DNA from: CAYRIF01 sp964424205
GTDB lineage: Bacteria > Bacteroidota > Bacteroidia > Cytophagales > Cyclobacteriaceae
Reading direction: 5' to 3'
NCBI GenBank assembly: GCA_964424205.1
Contig: CAYRIF010000267.1
Location: 1 to 5,234 of the forward strand
Length of the DNA stretch: 5,234 bases
Shown here: positions 1 to 5,234 of the stretch, piece by piece
Numbering within the stretch: the first letter of the stretch is position 1
Layout: every line of letters begins with the position of its first letter
Made by a program: the position numbers and the translations under genes
Notes under the pieces: model-generated
Database searches by the model: none
Seen by the model: the letters and a program-made list of their open reading frames with translations, nothing else
Told to the model about the DNA's origin: nothing

Positions 1-1
1 A

Positions 2-670
2 AAGTTTGCTGCAGACTATGCTGAAAAATACCATGCAAAACTCATTTCACTAACTGAAGAAGCAAAAAAAGTGCTGTTAGGCTTCCCATTTCCAGGAAAT
101 ATTCGTCAATTAAAAAATCTAGTGGAGCAAATATCTGTTTTTGAAAGCCTTCGGGAGGTTGATACTGATACGCTAAAAAAATACCTGCCTGAAGTAAGAA
201 GAAACTTTCCCGCCTTACTCAAAAATAAGCAGGATGGAAATGGTGATTTTTCAGAACGAGACCTCCTTTACAAAGTGCTTTTCGATATGAAACGAGACAT
301 GACAGAGTTGAAAAAACTGGTGCACGACGTGCTAAAAAACGAAGGTGGCGGAACACAAATTCTAGAAAAACATCAAAATCTTTTCTCCAACCTGGACGAA
401 CCTGTGCAGCAAGTAGAACAAGATGCGGCACAGCTATATATAGAGCCTCAATCAGAGGTTTCCAATAAGTATGACACAGAAAAAATTCTTGACATTACAC
501 ACGTTGCTGAGGAAGAAGAAGAATCACTTTCCATAGAAAAGAAAGAAAAGGAGCTGATTATCAAGGCGTTAGAAAAAAACAATAACAAACGTAAATATGC
601 GGCACAAGATTTGGGGATATCAGAAAGAACACTTTACCGTAAAATCAAACAATATGAAATTGAAAAGTAA
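2..670 (+). CDS. σ54-dependent transcriptional activator, C-terminal part (5' end outside window)
   Basis: This is the C-terminal 222 codons of a bacterial enhancer-binding protein; the frame is open from base 2, so the start lies upstream. The first ~40 visible residues match the end of an AAA+ σ54-activator ATPase: KFAADYAEKY, then the sensor-II motif FPGNIRQLKN at visible residues 30-39 (usual form WPGNVREL). A probable coiled-coil linker follows at about 85-113, then a variable acidic stretch. A Fis-type helix-turn-helix ends the protein at about 183-219 (KYAAQDLGISERTLYRKIK). By family, such proteins remodel RNA polymerase-σ54 at -24/-12 promoters using ATP. The Walker motifs and GAFTGA loop would lie upstream and cannot be checked here. 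The stop overlaps the lptE start, suggesting co-transcription. Its target genes are unknown. An alternative GTG start at 71 is unlikely because it would cut into the ATPase domain. Confidence 0.93.
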   Translation, partial: KFAADYAEKYHAKLISLTEEAKKVLLGFPFPGNIRQLKNLVEQISVFESLREVDTDTLKKYLPEVRRNFPALLKNKQDGNGDFSERDLLYKVLFDMKRDMTELKKLVHDVLKNEGGGTQILEKHQNLFSNLDEPVQQVEQDAAQLYIEPQSEVSNKYDTEKILDITHVAEEEEESLSIEKKEKELIIKALEKNNNKRKYAAQDLGISERTLYRKIKQYEIEK

Positions 671-1196
671 ATCCCTGCCTTACTTATTGTCTATTACTTT
701 ACTCTTAGCTGTTTTTACACTGCAAAATTGCAATTATTCGTTTACGGGAACTTCTCTTTCGGACGATATAAAAGCAATCACGGTCAGACAATTTGAGAAT
801 TATGCAGGTGATGGACCAGCAACCATCAGTCAAACTTTTACCGAGAGTTTAAGAGATTTATACCAGCGTAACACGCGACTAAACGTGGTGAATGATGGGG
901 AAAGTGATTTACAAGTAGAAGGTGAAATCATAGGTTATACCACCGCCCCTTCCACACCAAGTGCGTCGGGGAGCAGCGACAGGGTTGATATTGCAAGTCA
1001 AACAAGATTAAAAATCACCGTAAAGGTTATCTTTGTAAATCTTACAAATGAAGAAGAAGATTTTGAAAAAACATTTTCCAATTTTCGGGACTTTCCAAGT
1101 GACAAACCGCTGAGTAGTGTAGAAAGTGGTCTCATAGATGAGATTTTTGAAGATATTACATTAGATATTTTCAATGCAACGGTCGCTAATTGGTAA
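654..1196 (+). CDS. lptE: LptE-like LPS-assembly outer-membrane lipoprotein
   Basis: A 180-residue lipoprotein of the Bacteroidota LptE type. In the family, LptE plugs and stabilises the LptD β-barrel, which inserts lipopolysaccharide into the outer leaflet of the outer membrane. The ATG at 654 is chosen because it gives a lipoprotein signal peptide: basic MKLKSK, a hydrophobic core at 8-23 and a relaxed lipobox LQNC with the lipidated cysteine at 26. An earlier in-frame ATG at 597 would add 19 polar residues before the signal and lies deep inside the upstream gene. After the cysteine comes the recognisable NYSFTGTSLSDDIKAITV segment. β-rich stretches follow (LQVEGEIIGY, TRLKITVKVIFVN), and the end is an IFEDITLDIFNATVANW helix. 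The start overlaps the activator gene by 17 bases with no Shine-Dalgarno, suggesting translational coupling. Assignment rests on recalled family sequence and gene order. Confidence 0.88.
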   Translation: MKLKSKSLPYLLSITLLLAVFTLQNCNYSFTGTSLSDDIKAITVRQFENYAGDGPATISQTFTESLRDLYQRNTRLNVVNDGESDLQVEGEIIGYTTAPSTPSASGSSDRVDIASQTRLKITVKVIFVNLTNEEEDFEKTFSNFRDFPSDKPLSSVESGLIDEIFEDITLDIFNATVANW

Positions 1197-1239
1197 AATT
1201 TCCTATATTTAGCCATTCATAAAAATAAACAGGTCAATC

Positions 1240-2532
1240 GTGAACAAAGAAAAGTTAATATCACTCATCAATAACCCTACAAATATTTCGAATGAGGATT
1301 TAGAAGCACTCAAGAAATTAGCGGATGAGTATCCATATTTTCAGATAGCACATACGCTTATCGCTAAAACATTAGGGGACAACAAATCACTTGCCTTTAA
1401 AAATAGGCTTCATTATGCCTCCATTACATCGCCAGATAGAAATATCCTTAAAAAAGTAATCGAAGGTCATGCCATATCCTATGCAACTAGTAGTGCAATT
1501 GAAAACCCTATTAAGGAGGAACTAGCAATAAATACTCCTAAAGAAGAAATCAAAGAAACCGAAAGTTCAGCCGACATTGTTAAGGAGAGACTTGCTGAAA
1601 TAAAAGGCACAAAGGTTGAAGAAAACCTGTCTGACATAGCCATACCAGCTGCCAGCAGTACAGGCACCGTAAAACTATCCGATAGTACTGAAGACAATAA
1701 ATTGATCAACGAACTGGAAGAAAATTTAAAATCTTTAAAAGAAGCCAAAGAAAGAAATGTAGCAGAGGCTAAAATCAAGCGACCAGTCAAAAGTGAAACA
1801 ATCAGTAAAGTAGCCAGTACGCCTAAAACAAAAACGGATAGAAAAAAAGTAGGCGCTGTTCAAAAGAAGGCGACAACTGCTAAAAAAACCACTGAAAAAT
1901 CAAAAATTGCCGTTAATAAGAAGCCTACACTGGCCAAAAGAGCGGCAAAAAAGGTTACTACAGCCAAAAAAACCGTCAATAAAGTTGCGAAAAGCAAAAC
2001 AACACCTATCAGAAAAACAGCTGCTAAAAAAACTACTCCCAAAAAGGTAGCCGTTAGAAAGGTAGCTGCAATAAAAAAAGTAGCAGCAGTAAAAGTAAGT
2101 CCAAAAAAGGCTGCCGCAAAAAAAACAGTAACAACTAAAAAAAACTCATCGCCTAAGGCTAGTGCAAAAAAAACACCGCCTGTAAAAGCAAAAAAAACAA
2201 CAGCCGTTGCTGCAAAAAAAAAACGCTTAAAAAAAACAAGTAGCAACAAAAAAGTAACAGCACAAAAAAAAATCATTGATGATTTTATTAAAAAGGAGCC
2301 TAAAATACGACCGAAAAAACCTTCCTTAAAAGTTAAGGAAAAGCCGCAAAAAGACCTTTCTGTAGAGAGTACCAAAATTAAAAATGACCTTGTTTCGGAG
2401 AATTTGGCAATCATAATGGAGAAACAAGGAAAAATAAGCAAAGCAAAAGATATTTATAAAAAATTAATTTGGAAATTCCCACAAAAAAAGGCTTACTTTG
2501 CAACTCGAATTAAAGAATTAGATAAAAAATAG
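1240..2532 (+). CDS. TPR-like protein with a histone-H1-like lysine-rich middle, lptE-secG intervening gene
   Basis: A 430-residue protein of unknown function, with no signal peptide and no membrane segment, so probably cytoplasmic. The GTG at 1240 is the start because the N-terminal pattern (MNKEKLISLI, NEDLEALKKLADEYPYFQ, then SPDRNIL at 64-70) resembles Bacteroidota proteins that often sit just before secG. Residues 1-80 look helical. Residues 90-180 are charged and mixed. Residues 201-340 are extreme low complexity: 46 Lys and 5 Arg against one acidic residue, with AKKT, PKKA and KKVA repeats resembling the tails of histone H1 or Hc1-type proteins. Residues 385-427 form a TPR-like hairpin (SENLAIIMEKQGKISKAKD then IYKKLIWKFPQKKAYF). 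What I infer is a nucleic-acid-binding or polyanion-binding insertion between two helical end domains. It lies 7 bases before secG, probably in the same transcript. The reading frame is intact despite long A-runs. Confidence 0.85.
   Translation: MNKEKLISLINNPTNISNEDLEALKKLADEYPYFQIAHTLIAKTLGDNKSLAFKNRLHYASITSPDRNILKKVIEGHAISYATSSAIENPIKEELAINTPKEEIKETESSADIVKERLAEIKGTKVEENLSDIAIPAASSTGTVKLSDSTEDNKLINELEENLKSLKEAKERNVAEAKIKRPVKSETISKVASTPKTKTDRKKVGAVQKKATTAKKTTEKSKIAVNKKPTLAKRAAKKVTTAKKTVNKVAKSKTTPIRKTAAKKTTPKKVAVRKVAAIKKVAAVKVSPKKAAAKKTVTTKKNSSPKASAKKTPPVKAKKTTAVAAKKKRLKKTSSNKKVTAQKKIIDDFIKKEPKIRPKKPSLKVKEKPQKDLSVESTKIKNDLVSENLAIIMEKQGKISKAKDIYKKLIWKFPQKKAYFATRIKELDKK
1840..2259 (+). repeat. 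Lysine/alanine-rich low-complexity coding repeat with A-runs
   Basis: This stretch encodes residues 201-340 of the lptE-secG intervening protein and is built from degenerate units such as AKKT, AKKV, PKKA and KKVA. Most lysines use AAA, so the plus strand is full of A-runs: ten As at 2214-2223, eight at 2229-2236, and nine just past the region at 2264-2272. The units vary at DNA level, so this looks like an old or composition-driven repeat, not a recent tandem duplication. Confidence 0.8.
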
Positions 2533-2539
2533 AATTAAT

Positions 2540-2905
2540 ATGACAGCATTAGTAATTGTAATCACCATAATTTGCATACTATTAGTATTGGTAGTACTTG
2601 CACAAAATCCTAAAGGTGGCGGCATGTCTAGCCAGTTTGGAGGAGCTGCAACTACTCAAATTATGGGCGTTAAAAAAACAGGTGACTTTTTAGAAAGATT
2701 TACTTGGTTTCTAGCAATCGCATTATTAGTACTTTCTCTTTCTACAAACTTTATAGTGCCAAACTCAGCAGATGAAGATGGCGCACAGAATAGTCCTAAT
2801 TTAGAAAAAGCGCAAGACAGAACGATTGTTCCTCCAGCAGATTTGGGCATTGAGAAACCAGCCACTGATACCGAGGGTGACGCTCCATCTGAAGAAACGG
2901 ATTAG
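2540..2905 (+). CDS. secG: SecG, preprotein translocase subunit
   Basis: SecG is the small accessory subunit of the SecYEG channel in the inner membrane and assists SecA-driven export. The 121-residue protein shows the family layout. A first membrane helix at about 3-21 is followed by the conserved loop QNPKGGGMSSQFGG at 22-35. A second membrane helix lies at about 52-72 (ERFTWFLAIALLVLSLST). The last ~49 residues form an acidic, probably disordered tail rich in Asp, Glu, Pro and Ser, a common extension in Bacteroidota. The ATG at 2540 lies 7 bases after the previous stop and directly precedes the first helix. No Shine-Dalgarno is visible. It is the last gene before a strong terminator, so it probably ends the activator-lptE-secG transcript. 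Confidence 0.95.
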   Translation: MTALVIVITIICILLVLVVLAQNPKGGGMSSQFGGAATTQIMGVKKTGDFLERFTWFLAIALLVLSLSTNFIVPNSADEDGAQNSPNLEKAQDRTIVPPADLGIEKPATDTEGDAPSEETD

Positions 2906-2930
2906 ATTGAAATTATTGAAGAAAAACATT

Positions 2931-2963
2931 ATTAGGGTTGCCAAAAGCAATCCTAATTTTTTT
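2931..2963 (+). terminator. Intrinsic terminator after secG
   Basis: An 11-bp stem pairs ATTAGGGTTGC (2931-2941) with GCAATCCTAAT (2947-2957) across the loop CAAAA. One G·U pair is present and all other pairs are Watson-Crick. It runs straight into seven Ts (2957-2963), with a second run of eight Ts at 2968-2975. It starts 25 bases after the secG stop and should separate the secG operon from groESL. Confidence 0.92.
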
Positions 2964-3010
2964 ATTGTTTTTTTTCATCTGACAAAACATATATTCTCAC
3001 TGTCTATCGG

Positions 3011-3024
3011 GCAGTATAAACTGC
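3011..3024. promoter_or_regulatory. Short perfect inverted repeat, possible activator site
   Basis: GCAGT-ATAA-ACTGC is a perfect 5-bp dyad. It centres roughly 76 bases upstream of the transcription start expected from the σ54-like promoter at 3067-3083. Its position would suit an enhancer-binding-protein site. A dyad this short can also occur by chance, so the role is inference only. Confidence 0.3.
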
Positions 3025-3028
3025 AACT

Positions 3029-3048
3029 TTGACATGATATTTTGTCAA
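3029..3048. promoter_or_regulatory. Inverted repeat TTGACA-N8-TGTCAA, possible activator site
   Basis: A perfect 6-bp dyad with an 8-base AT-rich spacer, 20 bp overall. That size suits a dimeric Fis-type helix-turn-helix protein. It lies just upstream of the σ54-like promoter (roughly -65 to -46 from its expected start). TTGACA alone could be read as a σ70-type -35 box, but no -10 box is seen at the right distance. Confidence 0.35.
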
Positions 3049-3066
3049 TACAGAAAAAAACAGTGA

Positions 3067-3083
3067 TTGGCACGAGAAGTGCT
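3067..3083 (+). promoter_or_regulatory. σ54 (RpoN) -24/-12 promoter upstream of groESL
   Basis: The sequence TTGGCACGAGAAGTGCT matches the σ54 consensus YTGGCACG-N4-TTGCW at every specified core position except the first T of TTGCW, which is G here. The invariant GG (3069-3070) and GC (3081-3082) are separated by exactly 10 bases. The orientation is toward groES; the reverse strand does not fit. The start point would be near 3094, giving a leader of about 100 bases. The site is also a 9-bp imperfect inverted repeat (GATTGGCAC-N5-GTGCTAATC). It was compared with the HrcA element CIRCE (TTAGCACTC-N9-GAGTGCTAA), but the spacer is far too short. No good Bacteroidota-type promoter (TTG, then TAnnTTTG) was found in this gap. 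Confidence 0.68.
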
Positions 3084-3096
3084 AATCTATTACCAC

Positions 3097-3129
3097 AAAA
3101 AGACTCCTCATAAATGTAGGGATGTTTTT
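3097..3129 (+). other. Possible hairpin at the start of the groESL leader
   Basis: AAAAA (3097-3101) can pair with TTTTT (3125-3129), and TCCTCA (3105-3110) with TGTAGGGA (3115-3122) allowing two single-base bulges. A small internal loop separates the two stems. If transcription starts near 3094 this would form at the very 5' end of the message. It is weak and AT-closed, so a chance structure, a message-stabilising hairpin or a temperature-sensitive fold are all possible. Confidence 0.25.
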
Positions 3130-3194
3130 ATTGCACCCTCCGATAATTTGGGAGATAAAAAGAAATGTTTAATTTATAATAACTAAAATAAAAA

Positions 3195-3473
3195 ATGTCT
3201 AAAATTAACTTTAAACCATTGGCAGACAGAGTGCTTGTTGCGCCAACAGCAGCAGAAGAAAAAACAGCTTCTGGAATTATCATACCAGATACCGCAAAAG
3301 AAAAACCCCAAAACGGCAAAATAGTTGCGATAGGAACAGGTAAAAAAGATGAGCCTTTCAATGTGAAAGTTGGCGACAAGGTATTGTACGGAAAATATGC
3401 TGGCACTGAAATAGCAATCGACGGAAAGGATTACCTAATCATGAAAGAAGCTGATATTTTCGGCATTATTTAA
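3195..3473 (+). CDS. groES: Co-chaperonin GroES (10 kDa)
   Basis: GroES forms the seven-subunit lid of the GroEL folding chamber in the cytoplasm. The 92-residue length is typical. The N-terminal FKPLADRVLV (6-15) starts the β-barrel. The mobile loop at about 19-38 carries the GroEL-contacting hydrophobic triplet I28-I29-I30 before P31. KVGDKVLYGKYAGTE (58-72) and the closing LIMKEADIFGII are classic family segments. The ATG at 3195 follows an A-rich stretch without a Shine-Dalgarno. It is the first gene of the chaperonin operon, with groEL 33 bases downstream, and lies about 100 bases after the start predicted from the σ54-like promoter. No CIRCE operator is seen. Confidence 0.98.
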   Translation: MSKINFKPLADRVLVAPTAAEEKTASGIIIPDTAKEKPQNGKIVAIGTGKKDEPFNVKVGDKVLYGKYAGTEIAIDGKDYLIMKEADIFGII

Positions 3474-3506
3474 TTTAACATTTACATAAGAAACTAAGAT
3501 ATAATC

Positions 3507-5141
3507 ATGGCAAAAGATATAAAATTTGACACAGAAGCAAGAGATTCCTTAAAAAGAGGCGTTGACAAGCTTGCAGAAGCAGTAAAAGTAACACTTGGAC
3601 CAAAAGGAAGAAATGTTATCATAGATAAAAAATTTGGAGCACCAACAATCACTAAAGATGGTGTTTCAGTAGCAAAAGAAATCGACCTAAAAGACCCTGT
3701 TGAGAATATGGGTGCTCAATTGGTAAAAGAAGTAGCGTCAAAAACTGCAGATGATGCAGGTGACGGAACTACAACAGCAACTGTCTTGGCACAAGCAATT
3801 TTCAATACAGGTATAAAAAACGTAGCTGCCGGTGCTAATCCAATGGATTTAAAAAGAGGTATTGATTTGGCAATTACTGCTATTGTTGAAAACTTAAAAA
3901 AACAATCCAAAAAAATCTCAGATACCAAGGAAATTTCGCAAGTCGCTACCATTTCTGCCAATAACGATGCTGAAATTGGAAAAATGATTGCACATGCCAT
4001 GGAAAAAGTGGGGAAAGACGGTGTAATCACTGTAGAAGAGGCAAAAGGTACTGAGACAGAAGTAAAAACAGTAGAAGGAATGCAATTTGACAGAGGATAT
4101 CTTTCTCCGTATTTTGTAACCAATACTGATAAAATGGAAGTGGAAATGGAAACCCCATATATATTAATATATGACAAAAAAGTTTCTACCATGAAAGAAC
4201 TACTACCAATTCTTGAAGCAGTAGCACAAACTGGCAAGCCTTTGGTGATTGTTGCTGAGGATGTTGACGGTGAAGCACTTGCTACTTTAGTAGTGAATAA
4301 AATCAGAGGATCTTTAAAAATAGCAGCTGTAAAAGCCCCAGGCTTTGGTGACAGAAGAAAAGCCATGCTTGAAGATATCGCTATATTGACTGGCGGTACT
4401 GTTATCTCTGAAGAGCGAGGATACAAACTAGAAAGTGCTACTATCGATTACCTTGGTACTGCAGATAAAATAAACATTGACAAAGACAATACAATTATTG
4501 TCAATGGCGGAGGAACAAAGAAGAATATCCAAGCGAGAGTTAATCAGATAAAACAACAAATTGAGAATACAACTTCTGATTATGACAAGGAGAAACTTCA
4601 AGAAAGGCTTGCCAAATTAGCAGGTGGCGTAGCTATATTATATGTAGGTGCCGCTACTGAAGTAGAAATGAAAGAGAAAAAAGATAGAATTGATGATGCA
4701 CTTCACGCTACACGGGCAGCCGTACAGGAGGGAATCGTAGCTGGTGGTGGTGTAGCATTAATCAGGGCTATAAAGTCGCTTGATAAGATACAATCAGAAA
4801 ATGATGATCAAGAAACAGGTGTCAACATTGTACGCATAGCGTTAGAATCCCCACTCCGCACAATTGTAAAAAATGCTGGTGGTGAAGGTTCCATCGTGAT
4901 ACAGAAAGTAAAAGATGGTAAAGCAGATTTTGGTTATAATGCAAGAACTGATAAATATGAAAACCTATTTAAAGCTGGGGTTATTGACCCAACGAAAGTT
5001 ACTAGGCTTGCTTTAGAAAATGCTGCTTCGATTTCAGCACTTCTACTCACCACGGAATGTGTAATTGTAGATGAGCCTGAAGATGAAAAAATGCCGCCAA
5101 TGCCTCCAATGGGTGGCGGTGGAATGGGCGGAATGATGTAA
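3507..5141 (+). CDS. groEL: Chaperonin GroEL (60 kDa)
   Basis: GroEL is the tetradecameric ATP-driven folding chamber that works with GroES. The protein has 544 residues, the usual full length. The nucleotide site is intact: TLGPKGRNV at 29-37, GDGTTT at 85-90 (D86 equals E. coli D87), and the hydrolysis aspartate D397 in DDALHATR (E. coli D398). The apical substrate and GroES-binding residues Y198, Y202 and F203 are present in FDRGYLSPYF. The cpn60 signature AAVQEGIVAGGG is at 404-415. The C-terminal tail is MPPMPPMGGGGMGGMM, the Gly-Met type lining the cavity floor. All key residues are conserved, so this looks like a functional housekeeping copy. It follows groES by 33 bases and is followed by a strong terminator, so it shares the groES promoter. 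No Shine-Dalgarno precedes its ATG. Confidence 0.99.
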   Translation: MAKDIKFDTEARDSLKRGVDKLAEAVKVTLGPKGRNVIIDKKFGAPTITKDGVSVAKEIDLKDPVENMGAQLVKEVASKTADDAGDGTTTATVLAQAIFNTGIKNVAAGANPMDLKRGIDLAITAIVENLKKQSKKISDTKEISQVATISANNDAEIGKMIAHAMEKVGKDGVITVEEAKGTETEVKTVEGMQFDRGYLSPYFVTNTDKMEVEMETPYILIYDKKVSTMKELLPILEAVAQTGKPLVIVAEDVDGEALATLVVNKIRGSLKIAAVKAPGFGDRRKAMLEDIAILTGGTVISEERGYKLESATIDYLGTADKINIDKDNTIIVNGGGTKKNIQARVNQIKQQIENTTSDYDKEKLQERLAKLAGGVAILYVGAATEVEMKEKKDRIDDALHATRAAVQEGIVAGGGVALIRAIKSLDKIQSENDDQETGVNIVRIALESPLRTIVKNAGGEGSIVIQKVKDGKADFGYNARTDKYENLFKAGVIDPTKVTRLALENAASISALLLTTECVIVDEPEDEKMPPMPPMGGGGMGGMM

Positions 5142-5159
5142 TTCCAACCCTCTCATAAG

Positions 5160-5196
5160 AAAAAAGGCTATCAATTAATAATTGGTAGCCTTTTTT
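5160..5196. terminator. Intrinsic terminator after groEL, probably bidirectional
   Basis: A 17-bp stem (5160-5176 with 5180-5196) around the 3-base loop AAT has only one wobble pair. Its GGCTA/TAGCC core is flanked by six As on the left and six Ts on the right. It is therefore a T-run terminator when read from either strand. It starts 18 bases after the groEL stop and could also stop a convergent gene beyond the window edge. Confidence 0.93.
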
Positions 5197-5201
5197 CATT
5201 C

Positions 5202-5227
5202 CTTGGCTTGTGTCTCCACAAGCTAAG
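5202..5227. repeat. Second inverted repeat downstream of groEL, no T-run
   Basis: CTTGGCTTGTG (5202-5212) pairs with CACAAGCTAAG (5217-5227) across the loop TCTC: 11 bp with one wobble pair, six bases past the groEL terminator. No T-run follows on either strand, so it is not a standard intrinsic terminator. It could be a protein site, an RNA 3'-end structure, or part of a dispersed repeat. The window ends 7 bases later. Confidence 0.6.
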
Positions 5228-5234
5228 ATATTAG

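Noticed and set aside
1190..1211. A Bacteroidota-type promoter (TTGG, then TATATTTA) between lptE and the lysine-rich gene.
   Set aside because: The -7-like box is near consensus, but the spacing to TTG is about 11 bases instead of about 17-20, and nothing better lies upstream.
1860..2441. A 193-codon open frame on the minus strand, rich in Phe, Val and Ala.
   Set aside because: It is the antisense image of the AAA-lysine and GCN-alanine codons in the lysine-rich gene; the hydrophobic look follows from TTT codons. No start context or family resemblance.
2826..3032. A 68-codon plus-strand open frame running from secG into the intergenic region.
   Set aside because: It starts inside secG in another frame, runs through the secG terminator and resembles nothing known.
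3059..3087. A CIRCE operator for HrcA at the groESL promoter.
   Set aside because: Only one half resembles CIRCE (AAGTGCTAA). The inner spacing between GCAC and GTGC is 5 bases, where CIRCE needs 13. The σ54 -24/-12 reading explains the bases better.
3138..3154. Dyad CTCC-N9-GGAG and a GGGAG Shine-Dalgarno-like stretch in the groES leader.
   Set aside because: Only four base pairs, and the GGGAG lies about 40 bases from the start codon, too far to act as a ribosome-binding site.
3165..3179. A four-codon upstream ORF (ATG to TAA) just before groES.
   Set aside because: Too short to distinguish from chance in AT-rich leader DNA; no conserved feature supports leader-peptide control.
3716..4426. 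A 236-codon open frame on the minus strand inside groEL.
   Set aside because: It lies opposite a highly conserved groEL coding region, resembles no known family and has no promoter or neighbour support.

Overview
The window looks like a piece of a Bacteroidota chromosome. The evidence is gene content and order (σ54-type activator, lptE, a lysine-rich TPR-like protein, secG, then groES-groEL), AT-rich DNA, and A-rich start regions with no Shine-Dalgarno in front of any of the five visible starts. The SecG and GroEL sequences also fit (GroEL tail MPPMPPMGGGGMGGMM). I cannot name the genus from the sequence.

Bases 2-2905 hold four closely packed plus-strand genes. They are the C-terminal part of a σ54-dependent transcriptional activator (its start lies outside the window), the LPS-assembly lipoprotein lptE (overlapping the activator by 17 bases), a 430-codon protein with a histone-H1-like lysine-rich middle, and secG. 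The gaps are -17, 43 and 7 bases, so this is probably one operon serving envelope biogenesis and protein export. A strong intrinsic terminator at 2931-2963 closes it.

Bases 2906-3194 form a 289-base intergenic region. In order it contains the secG terminator, two short inverted repeats, a near-consensus σ54 (RpoN) -24/-12 promoter (TTGGCACG-N4-GTGCT, exact GG-N10-GC spacing) pointing at groES, and an A/T-closed leader hairpin.

Bases 3195-5141 encode groES and groEL, a two-gene chaperonin operon with a 33-base gap. A bidirectional-looking terminator follows at 5160-5196, and a second hairpin with no T-run lies at 5202-5227 by the window edge.

The most interesting reading is that the main chaperonin operon may be transcribed by σ54 polymerase, with the two upstream dyads as possible enhancer sites for a bacterial enhancer-binding protein. 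The second notable item is the histone-H1-like insertion in the lptE-secG intervening gene, which is encoded by long A-runs. Everything else is ordinary housekeeping content.
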